A stretch of DNA of 64,000 nt. Origin: JAFGNV01 sp964612485. Its GTDB lineage: Bacteria; Chloroflexota; Anaerolineae; 4572-78; J111. Each line of letters begins with the position of its first letter. The stretch's first letter is position 1. Below are positions 8,201 through 16,648 of this stretch, one piece after another. The notes beneath the pieces were generated by a model. It did no database searches and had not been told where the DNA came from. It saw only the letters and a program-made list of their open reading frames with translations. A program made the translations under genes and the position numbers. The stretch is from the NCBI GenBank assembly GCA_964612485.1, contig CAZTFF010000021.1, positions 30,115-94,114 on the forward strand, written 5' to 3'.

Positions 8201-10010
8201 CACGTCGGCGGCGCGGGATGCCGGGGTGGATTTAGGCGTTCCCCTTGATTTTGAAGACGATCCGCGCCCGCAGCAAAACGGCCCGGACATCGGCTGGGAC
8301 GAAGCGCCGCCTTTCTTGCCCATACTGGAAATCGAAAAAACTTCTAGCGATGCTGACGGCGGCGATCTGCTGCCGGGGAACACCCTGACCTACACCTTGA
8401 CCATCAGCAATATTGGCCAGGGGCCGGCGGAAAGCGTCGTCATCAGCGATACCCTGCCGGCCAATACCACCTATGTGCCCGGCAGCATCAGCGGCGGCGA
8501 CTCACGCAACGATAGCAATCTGCCCCGGTTAAACTGGTTGGTCAACACCCTGCCGCTCAGCACGCCCATCATTATGGAATTCGCGGTCATCGTCAATAAT
8601 GATGTGGTCAGCGGCACGCAACTTGCCAACACCGCCGCGATCACCAGCAGCCAGGCCCCCACGCCCACGTTTGATACCGTTACGAATACCGTGCGCGAGA
8701 TTTTTGCCGATGCAAGGATTCTCAAAACGGTGACTCCCTCGACCGGATTGCCGGGCGCGCCAGTGACTTACACCCTTATCTTCAGCAATAGCGGCCAAGC
8801 CGCCGTCACGGATGTGGTGATTACCGACATCGTACCCAGCAGCCTGACCAATATTAATGTGATCTCAAGCGGCGTTGTCATTACCGATACCGGCGCGGCG
8901 CCGGCCTTTGTGTGGCGCGTGCAGGATTTAGCGCCGGGCCAGCAGGGGATGATTACCCTGACCGCCGAGATAAGTTCCGGCCTGGCGGCAACATCGATCA
9001 CCAACACAGCGTTTATTACTACCTCGGCGGTTGATGAGAATCCCACCAATAATAACAGCACCGCCCTGCTTTCTGTTGAGACGATACCTCCCAACCTATC
9101 CATCAGCAAAACCGCAACTCCGACTGTTGCGGTTGACCAGGGTGGACAGATCACCTACACAGTAACCGTGAGCAATACCGGCGGAACAGAGGCAGCCGGT
9201 GTCTCATTGACAGATACCCTGCCCACCGAAGTTGATTTTGCGCGCTGGCTCCAACAAAACGGCGCCACTGAGACAGGCGACCAGATCACCTGGAACGGAA
9301 CTGTTTCGGCCAATAGCGCCATAACCGTCAGTTTTGTGGTCAGCCATACCGGCGATTATGGTGACACCGTGACCAATACTGCCGAGTTCGGTTACGCCGG
9401 CGAGGGGGGCGCGAGCGGCAGCAACACCGCTACGTTTACGGTGGAACCACTTCCTGACCCTGCCCCATCCGGCGGGCCAATTTATTTCCCGTTGATCATC
9501 AAAAACAACAGCGGGATAGATTCGCCTGATCTGGTGGTAGATAGTCTGGTTGCCACCACCAATGTCGTGACGGTGGTCATCAAAAATATCGGGGTGGGGC
9601 CGGTGGTAGATGCATTTTGGGTTGACGTTTACCTGAATCCCGACACCCCACCAACCAGCGTAAATCAACACTGGTTTGATATGGGCAGCCAGGGCATTGT
9701 CTGGGGGATCACGGCGTTACCCATCGCGCCCACCGAAACGCTGACCCTGACGATTGGCGATGCGTATTATCAAGGCCCGCCGACCAGTAATTTCTCATTG
9801 CCGCTAACCGGCACTATCTATGTTCAGGTCGACTCGGTGAACCTGCTCACCGATTACGGTGGGGTGCTAGAAGAGCATGAAATCAACGGCGGAGCCTACA
9901 ATAATATAACCCAGACCACTGTTGTGGCCGATACTTCGGTATTCGGTTCGGCAGCAACGATTGAAGGAGAAATCGAGACAATCCCTGAAATTTTACCGCA
10001 ACGACGTTAG
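5274..10010 (+). CDS. Giant secreted beta-helix / DUF11 / CARDB surface protein
   Basis: This is a 1578-residue extracellular protein. A signal peptide (residues 1-32, ending SPAHA) is followed by about 970 residues of parallel beta-helix. The helix is built from a degenerate roughly 35-residue repeat alternating FISNTAG-NGGG-type and FEGN/FENN-type turns, typical of polymorphic outer-membrane-protein (POMP) and right-handed beta-helix repeats. Three DUF11 modules follow, at about 1015-1130, 1143-1265 and 1272-1390; each starts with a K-T-x-x-P/D segment and carries a TYTLTISN-like strand. The motif GGPIYFPLIIKN and a CARDB-like domain (about 1415-1545) close the protein. ATG 5274 follows GGGGGG and begins the signal peptide. 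There is no sorting motif or membrane anchor. I infer an adhesin or surface-layer role; no enzyme motif is visible. Confidence 0.85.
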   Translation: MTKRKSWSILGALLLPLLALTAVFGFVSPAHAVDYTVGGACGATIQECINFAAPGDTILIPAGTYNESLTLSEPISLTGASRATTIVRAITGQRVLTVTGAAIDNTVVISGLTLTEGDVSGGNACASIDTTNCGGGILLTSNAHPLLLNLTISENQAFYGGGLYADAGSDLTLQNVEFVENRSVNSGGGLMAVESSLFLADSLFAGNTGRVGGGLAVSSDNVVSQPVFITNTIFLSNTAVCPGALSICDGGAVSAFHIDMAVVNSRFENNACLDPFDDDCDGGAIRTFNSFVTTTLTLTNTNFISNAAGSFGGGVSANIRGLTRVQGGRFERNYAGGDLTAFSDGGGGLAIFRSLKLQDTQFISNTSGEDGGALWVQQAATIDNAQFSFNQAITDGGAIKAGFVDLILTDTTFISNTAGNNGGGAYAERQVMVDGGYFERNRANGPDLRGGFLLTDNGGGGIWAGSDLVLRDTDFISNTAATNGGGAYARGQAIINGGLFNGNEAAGDAIPSGYGGGGAYILAGLNFTGTTFANNQGQIGGGLFVYGPITATQGLFEANQSSSAAGGLYTAQSLRVTDTQFIGNSAVNNGGGALAEVVTATNTIFRNNAGASGGGLYTEDLTATEVQFIDNRATTFGGGGAYVFGPVELANARFEGNEALSGSGGGLQTSFDTVTLVNTNFISNTAGFNGGGLASSSRIESTDVLFQFNRTLTSAGGGVSTNGQLVLTNTQLLENNAGSDGGGAFANSGAILFGSNFEGNQSNGNGGGLAAPLGRLQLISGQNQFINNLAELDGGGAYVFDAVLEKGTFEENTSLGDAGGLRIRRRLYLTGTQFINNSAIGSGGGVVISATFGTSTNGRLVNALFTQNSAGSNGEALYLNLRSNVGLIHATIANPTPLSGAAIHVVTGTLNLTNSIVAGYSNDLLLEPPATANEDFNLYPDGLQTAGGGTVNSGGNSLVGNPAFADPAADDYHLTVTSAARDAGVDLGVPLDFEDDPRPQQNGPDIGWDEAPPFLPILEIEKTSSDADGGDLLPGNTLTYTLTISNIGQGPAESVVISDTLPANTTYVPGSISGGDSRNDSNLPRLNWLVNTLPLSTPIIMEFAVIVNNDVVSGTQLANTAAITSSQAPTPTFDTVTNTVREIFADARILKTVTPSTGLPGAPVTYTLIFSNSGQAAVTDVVITDIVPSSLTNINVISSGVVITDTGAAPAFVWRVQDLAPGQQGMITLTAEISSGLAATSITNTAFITTSAVDENPTNNNSTALLSVETIPPNLSISKTATPTVAVDQGGQITYTVTVSNTGGTEAAGVSLTDTLPTEVDFARWLQQNGATETGDQITWNGTVSANSAITVSFVVSHTGDYGDTVTNTAEFGYAGEGGASGSNTATFTVEPLPDPAPSGGPIYFPLIIKNNSGIDSPDLVVDSLVATTNVVTVVIKNIGVGPVVDAFWVDVYLNPDTPPTSVNQHWFDMGSQGIVWGITALPIAPTETLTLTIGDAYYQGPPTSNFSLPLTGTIYVQVDSVNLLTDYGGVLEEHEINGGAYNNITQTTVVADTSVFGSAATIEGEIETIPEILPQRR

Positions 10011-10033
10011 CACTGTACCAAAAAGAAATTATT

Positions 10034-10119
10034 ACACAGAGTTTCACAGAGAAGACACAGAGACGTGCCGAATAAAAACAAGAGATATTTCAGTGCATCT
10101 CTATGAGTCCTCCGTGTAT
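10034..10119. repeat. CACAGAG-type palindromic repeat, copy 1
   Basis: The left arm contains ACACAGAGTTTCACAGAGAAG and GACACAGAGAC. The right arm contains CTCTATGAGTCCTCCGTGTAT, which is the inverse complement of the same pattern with mismatches. Copies of the same family are at 15439-15552 and 41472-41595. Confidence 0.6.
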
Positions 10120-10185
10120 CTTGGAAGCGCAGCGGCTTCTGTTGTTCCTGCTTGGTTCTGGCTATGCCAGCTTAGGGAGATCATA

Positions 10186-10665
10186 ATGAATAGATTGACA
10201 TTAAAACTACGTTTTCTGTGTTTGGCCGTTATAGCTTTGATGTTATTCAGCCTGATTTTGGGGCTGTTTGGCCCCACCCTGCCGGCCCAAGCAAGCCCCG
10301 GCCTGCCGCCTCGAGGCCAGCCGCCGGCAAACGACCCGCCTCAAAAAGAAACTCAGGAGAGTGATGATGATCCTGTAGGCGCTTTTATTGAACTGAATGT
10401 TTATCCGGCTGAAGAAGGTTTATGGGCCGGGGTACAATGGCAGGATCAACAGGAAAATTGGCACGAGGTAGAAGGCTGGCAGGGAGTTGTGGCCGATAAC
10501 GGCAGCCAGCGCTGGTGGGTGGCTCAGAAAGATTTCAAGACCGGCCCCTTCCGTTGGATGGTACGGCAAGGTCGGGCCGGCCCCATTCAAGGCATCAGCG
10601 AACCGTTTACCCTGCCGGCCCAACCGGAGGTGAGGCGCATCGATCTGACGACGACTGACGACTGA
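10186..10665 (+). CDS. Small secreted protein, function unknown
   Basis: This 159-residue protein has a clear signal peptide (MNRLTLKLRFLCLAVIALML, cleavage probably after LPAQA), a short Pro/Gln/acidic linker, and a compact globular domain from about residue 60. The domain is rich in tryptophans (WAGVQWQDQQENWHEVEGW, QRWWVAQKDF), suggesting a small beta-sandwich. I do not recognise a family. The ATG has AGGGAG 6 bases upstream. The gene lies 175 bp after the giant surface protein, separated by a palindromic repeat. The last residues (LTTTDD) fall in a CTGACGACGACTGACGACTG tract that also occurs in non-coding form elsewhere, so the C-terminus may have been created by repeat DNA. Confidence 0.6.
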   Translation: MNRLTLKLRFLCLAVIALMLFSLILGLFGPTLPAQASPGLPPRGQPPANDPPQKETQESDDDPVGAFIELNVYPAEEGLWAGVQWQDQQENWHEVEGWQGVVADNGSQRWWVAQKDFKTGPFRWMVRQGRAGPIQGISEPFTLPAQPEVRRIDLTTTDD

Positions 10666-10739
10666 CAACCGACCGCTAAATCACCACGGTGGTCTGCCGC
10701 CTGTGGCCGGTGGACTGGAGCAAGGCATCAATCAAACAG

Positions 10740-11378
10740 TTACCGGCGCAATCCGGCCCAACGAAGACGCAGAATTTCCCCATCTAATCGGACAGCCAAA
10801 TTTTGTGGTTCTCCATCTTGCCGAGAATCGACAATTTCAGCGAGCCATTCCACGCTATCGAAAGTATCAGAAGCCTGCCTGACCAATTTCTTCTGGATTA
10901 CAGCGGACTCAAAATAAAGGGCGTTGGCGGCGGTGCGGTATCCGGCATGTAACTGCCCGGTAGCGGCGCAATACCACACCACGGTTACCAAGCCATTTGT
11001 GGGCGTGGCAAAAACCACGCACGGCGCTCCGGCGGCGGCCAGGGTCCAGACCCCGGCCCGGGGATGGTGGATCGCCCGGCGCAAATCGGCCAAAAATTGA
11101 ATGGTGTCGGTTTGAACCGGCCAGTTTTTATCCAGACGGGTGGCTCGCAACACGGCCAATTCAAGCGCGGGCAACCGATAGCCGGGCGCGATCACATCAC
11201 CGTGCCAAAAACTTCCCCACAACGGTTCGTCCACCTCCAACAGATCGGCGGCAAAGGGAGCGGCCCCAGCCGCCGCCACAATCCCGGCCAGTTGTTTTCC
11301 GGTGGCGTGAGTTGACTGTGACACCAACTGATGTACAATAATATCTGTTTGGGAGTTACTACTGTTAGCCAGGCGCAT
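10740..11378 (-). CDS. Hypothetical protein
   Basis: This 212-residue soluble protein has no signal peptide and no membrane segment. I do not recognise the family. It is rich in alanine and leucine with alternating helix and strand character. It contains the segments WGSFWHGDVIAPGYRLPALE and VVWYCAATGQLHAGYRT. GTG 11384, ATG 11381 and ATG 11378 overlap; ATG 11378 has the best spacing (5 bases) from GGGG. It is convergent with the small secreted protein (74 bp apart) and divergent from the opp locus. No catalytic motif is apparent. Confidence 0.55.
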   Translation of the reverse strand: MRLANSSNSQTDIIVHQLVSQSTHATGKQLAGIVAAAGAAPFAADLLEVDEPLWGSFWHGDVIAPGYRLPALELAVLRATRLDKNWPVQTDTIQFLADLRRAIHHPRAGVWTLAAAGAPCVVFATPTNGLVTVVWYCAATGQLHAGYRTAANALYFESAVIQKKLVRQASDTFDSVEWLAEIVDSRQDGEPQNLAVRLDGEILRLRWAGLRR

Positions 11379-11528
11379 CATCACCCCAAAAATTTTATGT
11401 TATAAATGCTTGACTTTTGCGCTCTTTCCCGTAAAATAAACCACACTTTTGGCTTTGCCACATAAAATAACCATAATATTAATTTTGCAAAGTCGCAACT
11501 CTGAAAACATTTGGGAAACTCTAACATC

Positions 11529-11726
11529 CTAACCCAAACAAAGCCGGCCTTAAAAAGGGCAAACGGTTAACACGTTAACTTTTGAAAATTCTTGCCACCT
11601 TTTATAAAAGGCAAAGTCAAGAATTTCACTGGTTAGCCCCTAACCCGGATGAGCCGGAACCAAAAAGGTTTGTAGCCCGGAAATTCTTGCACAAAAAACA
11701 AGGATCTCACGGGTTAGGCCCTAATA
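11529..11726 (-). repeat. GGGTTAGG-family repeat, two tandem units
   Basis: Read on the minus strand there are two units in tandem. Each begins with GGGTTAGG-GCCTAACC-type sequence, then GAAATTCTTG (or GAGATCCTTG) and its inverse CAAGAATTT, then a GGCTTTGT or TTTTTGGTTCCGGCT block, ending again in GGGTTAGG. The units share the junction GGGTTAGGGGCTAACC near 11633-11651. Related single copies are at 26735-26838 and 45305-45395. This fills the 370-bp gap upstream of the opp locus, and I see no gene in it. Confidence 0.7.
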
Positions 11727-11769
11727 AAGAGATGGAGGGGGGTCAACGACTGATCCTTTGGAGACACGC

Positions 11770-13602
11770 ATGCCGAAAACCCTAGCATCATATCGGGGGC
11801 AGACAGCTTTTTTACTGGCCTTGCTGCTTTTTGTAAGCCTGGCCTGCGGGGTAAGCATGCCCCTGACGGGAGATAACCAACCCTCTCCGCAATCTACGCT
11901 AAGCGCCGACTCCGGCTCCGCGATGAGCAACGACAGCAACCCGGCTGTTAGCGAATCGGCGCAACAAGCGGCTTCTGAATCCGCCGCAGCCGCAGAAAAT
12001 TCCAAAACAGATGTAATTGAAGTAGCTCAAACAGGCACCGAGGCGCAGCTCCCCCTGGCAGATGAACAAATTCTGGTACTGCCCGGCGGCAATCCGCCCA
12101 CGTTTGACCCTCATTTAAGCGGTGATGCCACCTCTGCCGAATATGTGGTTGAAATTTACAGCGGGTTGATGGCCTACGATCCTGATCTGAATCTGATCCC
12201 GGATATTGCTGAAAGTTACGAAATTTCAGAAGATGAACAGGTTTACACCTTCCGGCTCCGGCCCGAAGCAAAATTTCAGGACGGCAAATCGACTACCGCC
12301 CAGGATTTCAAATGGTCCTTCGAGCGGGCCTGCGATCCCGCCACCCGGTCGCACACCGCCGACACCTATTTGGGCGACATTATCGGCTGTCGGGAAAAAC
12401 TGCGAGGGCAAGTAGGTGAAGTTGCCGGCGTGGAAGTGATCGATGATCTCACCCTGCGCTTGACCATCGATGAACCCAAAGGCTTCTTTCTGGATAAAAT
12501 GACCTATCCCACGGCTTATGTTTTGGATCGGAAAAATGTGGAGACAGGCGGCGCAGAATGGTTTGAGAATCCCAACGGCAGCGGGCCGTTCAAACTGCTG
12601 CCGCCCACATCTAACGTGATTGTACTGGAAAAGAACGAGAACTTTTATCGGGAGCCAAAACCGATTTTGGATCGGGTGATTTATCTGGTCAATGTGCCGG
12701 TGGGGTTGTTAGATGGCTACCAGGATGGATTCCCGGACGAAATTGTTGATAGATTGGATTTACCGCCAGACCTGACGTATGATGTCATTCCGGTGGGATT
12801 GGCCAATTACGCCAAACTCACCGACCCGTACAACCCCTTAAGCCAGGATTTTGAAACCACCAGTGATTTAAGCATATTTTACGTTGGCTTCAATGTCAAC
12901 CAACCGCCCTTTGACAATGTAAAGGTACGCCAGGCCTTTAACATGGCCGTAGATAAAGAACGGCTGGTCAAAGCGCTGTACCGGGGAACCACCCCGGCGG
13001 CCAACACCATTGTACCGCCCGGAATGCCGGATTATGATAACTCCGCGCTGAACAGCCCGCAGTTTGATCCAGAACGGGCACAGCAACTTATTGCCGAATC
13101 ATCCTACGGCAGTGTTGACAATTTACCGACCATCACTCTGAGCGTGAGCAGTGCCGGGAATATTGTCGAAGCCCTGGTCCACTCCTACGAGGAAAATTTG
13201 GGTATCACCATTGCCGTCGAAGAAATGCCCTGGGCCGAATTTCTGGCCGAATTGAACCGCCCCGACGTGCCCTACCAGATGTACCAATTGGGCTGGATCG
13301 CGGACTATCCAGATCCGCAAAATTTCCTGGAAATCCTGTTTCATTCCGACAGCGCCCAAAATCATGGCGGCTACAACAACCCGGACGTAGACGCGCTGCT
13401 GGATCAAGCGCGCGGCGCCCTGGATGAAGAAGAACGGGAACAACTCTATCTACAGGCCGAACAACGCATTCTTGACGACGCGGCCTGGCTGCCGTTAACG
13501 TTTGATGTAAGCAACCGGCTGGTAAAACCTTACGTGCAAAATTACCGAAATCCACCCATCAAAATACCGAAATTTCAATACGTATCCATTGCCGAACATT
13601 AA
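11770..13602 (+). CDS. Oligopeptide ABC transporter substrate-binding lipoprotein (first of three)
   Basis: This 610-residue extracellular lipoprotein is of solute-binding protein family 5 (OppA-like). It has a basic-hydrophobic N-terminus ending in the lipobox LFVSLAC and a low-complexity Ser/Ala/Glu linker of about 70 residues. The mature domain carries hallmark segments: FDPHLSGDATSAEYVVEIYS, the GLMAYDPDL region, FRLRPEAKFQDGK with AQDFKWSFERACDP, GFNVNQPPFDNVKVRQAFNM and WIADYPDPQNFLEILFHSDS. The ATG at 11770 has GGAG 6 bases upstream; the TTG at 11758 is less likely. It starts the opp locus and is a paralogue of the next gene. Peptide is the expected ligand, but specificity cannot be read. 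Confidence 0.9.
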   Translation: MPKTLASYRGQTAFLLALLLFVSLACGVSMPLTGDNQPSPQSTLSADSGSAMSNDSNPAVSESAQQAASESAAAAENSKTDVIEVAQTGTEAQLPLADEQILVLPGGNPPTFDPHLSGDATSAEYVVEIYSGLMAYDPDLNLIPDIAESYEISEDEQVYTFRLRPEAKFQDGKSTTAQDFKWSFERACDPATRSHTADTYLGDIIGCREKLRGQVGEVAGVEVIDDLTLRLTIDEPKGFFLDKMTYPTAYVLDRKNVETGGAEWFENPNGSGPFKLLPPTSNVIVLEKNENFYREPKPILDRVIYLVNVPVGLLDGYQDGFPDEIVDRLDLPPDLTYDVIPVGLANYAKLTDPYNPLSQDFETTSDLSIFYVGFNVNQPPFDNVKVRQAFNMAVDKERLVKALYRGTTPAANTIVPPGMPDYDNSALNSPQFDPERAQQLIAESSYGSVDNLPTITLSVSSAGNIVEALVHSYEENLGITIAVEEMPWAEFLAELNRPDVPYQMYQLGWIADYPDPQNFLEILFHSDSAQNHGGYNNPDVDALLDQARGALDEEEREQLYLQAEQRILDDAAWLPLTFDVSNRLVKPYVQNYRNPPIKIPKFQYVSIAEH

Positions 13603-13626
13603 AAAAATAATATGGGATGATGGCTG

Positions 13627-15417
13627 ATGCTCAACCACAACACCAACATCATACGGATAATTATCCTGTTGTTGGGCATGAGTTTGGGCTGCGGTTTAAG
13701 TATTCCCGCCATCAATAGCGGTAACACCGAAACGGAGAAGATCGAATTAGAAGCAGAAGCGCCAACCGCAACACCTGAACCAACGGCAACCTTTGCCACG
13801 TTGTTAGACACAACATCCGAACCAACCGCTGTGCCGGAGACTCCCACATCGGTTCCTTCTCCCACCCCAACGAACGCGCCAACGCCAACCGAAACGCTTC
13901 ATTTGGCCGAGGAACAGGTGCTGATTTTGCCGGGCGTGCCGCCGCTGGCCTTAGACCCGCATCTGGCCGGGGATGCCGCTTCTACCGAATACGTGGTTGA
14001 AATTTTTAGCGGGTTGATGGCTTATGATCCCGACCTGAACCTGATACCGGATATTGCCGAAAATTACCGGATTTCAGACGACGGCCTGATTTATACTTTC
14101 AACCTCAAACCGGGCGCAGTTTTTCATAACGGCCGGCCCATCCGGGCGCAGGATTTTAAGTACTCCTTTGAACGCGCCTGCGATCCGGCCACCCGCTCTA
14201 ACACCGCCGAAACGTACCTGGGCGATATTGTGGGCTGCCGGGAAAAACTGCAAGGGCAGGTTGGCGACGTAGCCGGCGTAACGGTCATCGACGATTTGAC
14301 GCTGCAATTAATGATTGATGAACCCAAAGGATTTTTTCTGGCCAAAATGAGCTACCCCACGACGTTTGTGGTAGATCGGGAAAATGTAGAAAGCGGCGGG
14401 CCGTTGTGGTCTACCCAACCTAACGGCAGCGGACCGTTTCAATTGGAGAACTATACGCCGGGCCAATCAATTATCTTGTTGAGAAAAAACGAGAATTACT
14501 ATCGGGAGCCAAAACCCATCCTGCGAGAAGTCCGGTACATCATCAATTCTCCGCTGGATCCGCTGGCAGGCTACAAACAGGGCAATTCGTCCGATGAAAC
14601 CGGATATAGCGTCGTCAACATCGGCGCGGAAGCGTTGAGTAATATAGGTGGTGATCTTGCCCCCGAATTGGTGGCGGTGAATCTAATGAGCGTCTATTAC
14701 ATCGGCTTCAACGTGAACCAACCACCCTTTGATGATGTGAACGTACGGCAGGCGCTGAATCTGGCGCTGGATAAACGAAGTGTGGTAAAATCATTCCATA
14801 TTGACACGCCGGTAGCCAACGGCATTGTGCCCTTGAACATGCCGGGATACCAAAACCCGGACCTGAGCGACTACGAATTTGACCTGGAACACGCCCTGGA
14901 TTTAATTGCCGCCTCTTCTTACGGCTCGGTAGAAAATTTACCGCCGATCACCTTGCACGTCAGCGGGCCGGGTCAAATTCAGAATAATATTGCGGCCTCC
15001 TACCGGGAAAATCTGGGGCTGGAGGTCAGGCTGCAAGATGTGGTCTGGCCCGAATACCTGGCCACCCTGAATCAAGCCGCGATGCCGTATCAAATGTATT
15101 ACCTGGGTTGGATTGCCGATTACCCGGACCCGCAGAACTTTTTAGAAATACTCTTTCATTCTGAAAGCGCTCAAAATTACGGCGGCTACAGCAACCCAAA
15201 CGTGGACGCGCTGTTGAACCAGGCCAGAGGAACCCGGGACACGGCTGAACGATTGGCCCTCTACCGGGATGTGGAGCAAATGATTTTGGATGACGCAGCC
15301 TGGATCCCGCTTTATTTTGAAACCGAATATTGGTTGGTCAAACCAACTGTTAAAAACTTTAAAATTCCACCCATCAAGGTGCCAAAATTTCAATACGCTT
15401 ATATCGAAGCGCAGTGA
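13627..15417 (+). CDS. Oligopeptide ABC transporter substrate-binding lipoprotein (second of three)
   Basis: This 596-residue family-5 solute-binding lipoprotein starts 24 bp after its tandem paralogue. The lipobox is GMSLGC. A TP-rich linker (TATPEPTATFATL and PTPTNAPTPTETL) tethers the mature domain. Segments identical or nearly so to the preceding protein include AEDPHLAG-like and YVVEIFSGLMAYDPDLNLI blocks, RACDPATRS, IDEPKGFFL, GFNVNQPPFDDVNVRQALN and WIADYPDPQNFLEILFHSES. Local duplication of one ancestor is the simplest reading. The regions lining the ligand pocket differ more, so the two may bind different peptides. The ribosome site (GGGATGATGG) is weak, and translational coupling with the first gene is plausible. 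Confidence 0.9.
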   Translation: MLNHNTNIIRIIILLLGMSLGCGLSIPAINSGNTETEKIELEAEAPTATPEPTATFATLLDTTSEPTAVPETPTSVPSPTPTNAPTPTETLHLAEEQVLILPGVPPLALDPHLAGDAASTEYVVEIFSGLMAYDPDLNLIPDIAENYRISDDGLIYTFNLKPGAVFHNGRPIRAQDFKYSFERACDPATRSNTAETYLGDIVGCREKLQGQVGDVAGVTVIDDLTLQLMIDEPKGFFLAKMSYPTTFVVDRENVESGGPLWSTQPNGSGPFQLENYTPGQSIILLRKNENYYREPKPILREVRYIINSPLDPLAGYKQGNSSDETGYSVVNIGAEALSNIGGDLAPELVAVNLMSVYYIGFNVNQPPFDDVNVRQALNLALDKRSVVKSFHIDTPVANGIVPLNMPGYQNPDLSDYEFDLEHALDLIAASSYGSVENLPPITLHVSGPGQIQNNIAASYRENLGLEVRLQDVVWPEYLATLNQAAMPYQMYYLGWIADYPDPQNFLEILFHSESAQNYGGYSNPNVDALLNQARGTRDTAERLALYRDVEQMILDDAAWIPLYFETEYWLVKPTVKNFKIPPIKVPKFQYAYIEAQ

Positions 15418-15438
15418 AACCTGAATATCAAATGATTA

Positions 15439-15552
15439 CAGGGCACAGAGAGTTACACGGAGGAGACACAGAGATTCGCAGAGAAAAACTTTAAATAAAA
15501 AAATATTCTCTGCGTGTCTGTGTGTATTCTCCAAGAGTCTCTGTGTAACCTG
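15439..15552. repeat. CACAGAG-type palindromic repeat, copy 2
   Basis: The left arm (CAGGGCACAGAGAGTTACAC, GGAGGAGACACAGAGATTCG) pairs with a right arm containing TCTCTGCGTGTCTGTGTG and CTCTGTGTAACCTG across an A/T-rich centre. This is a stem of about 50 bp per arm. It separates the second binding protein gene from oppD and could act as a transcript-stabilising or attenuating hairpin inside the opp locus. Confidence 0.7.
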
Positions 15553-15605
15553 AATAAGTAACCTAGCTGTTTGAAAGATCTCGAACTTCCATCAAGGAGA
15601 CTTGT

Positions 15606-16625
15606 ATGACAACCTTACTTGAAGTAAAAGATTTACAAACCCAGTTTTTCACCCAGGATGGCGTTGTAAATGCCGTCAACGGGATCAGCTACACCCTGGA
15701 CGAAGGTGAAACCCTGGGCATTGTAGGTGAAAGCGGCTGCGGTAAAAGCGTGGGGGTGATGTCGCTCATTCGCCTGATCCCCTCGCCGCCGGGTAAAGTG
15801 GTTGGCGGCGAAGTATTTTTTGAAGGCCGCGACCTGCTGAAATTGAGCGACGAAGCCATTCGCTCGATTCGGGGCAACAAAATCTCTATGATTTTCCAGG
15901 ACCCGATGACCTCGCTGAACCCCGTGCTGACCGTAGGCCGCCAGATCAGCGAAGCGCTGGAACTCCACCTGGGCATGGATAAAAAACAGGCCCGCAACCG
16001 GGCCATTGAACTACTCGAACTGGTAGGTATTCCGCTGGCCGCCCAGCGCATCGACGACTACCCGCACCAATTTTCCGGCGGAATGCGCCAGCGCGCTATG
16101 ATTGCGATGGGGCTTTCCTGCAACCCGCAGCTCCTCATCGCCGACGAGCCGACCACGGCTCTCGACGTGACTATTCAGGCCCAAATTGTGGACCTGGTCA
16201 AACGCCTGCGCGACGAATTGGGAATGGCCGTTATCTGGATCACCCACGATTTGGGCGTGGTAGCGGGCCTGGCCGATCGAGTGACGGTCATGTACGCCGG
16301 CTATATTGTGGAGGAAGCCCCGGTCAAAGAGCTTTACCTGGACCCACGACACCCCTACACCATCGGGCTGCTTGGTTCGCTGCCCCGGCTTGATGAAGAT
16401 CGGCCTGAAGAATTAGACTCGATTGAAGGGCTGCCGCCGGATTTGATCAATCTGCCCAAAGGCTGCCCTTTTTATGCCCGCTGTAATTATCGGATTGATA
16501 TTTGCGCCCAGGAAATGCCGCCCTTAAAGCCTGTAAGCATCAACCATAAAGTAGCCTGCCACGTTGATGTAACAACAGCGCAGCCCACCACCGAACATCC
16601 CTACCAAGAAACAACAATGGCCTAA
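15606..16625 (+). CDS. oppD: Oligopeptide ABC transporter ATP-binding protein OppD
   Basis: This 339-residue cytoplasmic ATPase subunit couples ATP hydrolysis to peptide import. Walker A is GESGCGKSV, the Q-loop region is MIFQDPMTSLNP, the signature is FSGGMRQRAMIAMGL, Walker B is LLIADEPTTALDVTIQA, and the switch histidine lies in WITHDLGVV. The C-terminal oligopeptide/dipeptide transporter domain (GLPPDLINLPKGCPFYARC) with its spaced cysteines is typical of OppD/DppD. The ATG follows AAGGAGACTTGT. It lies 23 bp before oppF, so the two are co-translated partners of the OppBC channel. Confidence 0.95.
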   Translation: MTTLLEVKDLQTQFFTQDGVVNAVNGISYTLDEGETLGIVGESGCGKSVGVMSLIRLIPSPPGKVVGGEVFFEGRDLLKLSDEAIRSIRGNKISMIFQDPMTSLNPVLTVGRQISEALELHLGMDKKQARNRAIELLELVGIPLAAQRIDDYPHQFSGGMRQRAMIAMGLSCNPQLLIADEPTTALDVTIQAQIVDLVKRLRDELGMAVIWITHDLGVVAGLADRVTVMYAGYIVEEAPVKELYLDPRHPYTIGLLGSLPRLDEDRPEELDSIEGLPPDLINLPKGCPFYARCNYRIDICAQEMPPLKPVSINHKVACHVDVTTAQPTTEHPYQETTMA

Positions 16626-16648
16626 ACTTTTACAAGGATAGATGAACC

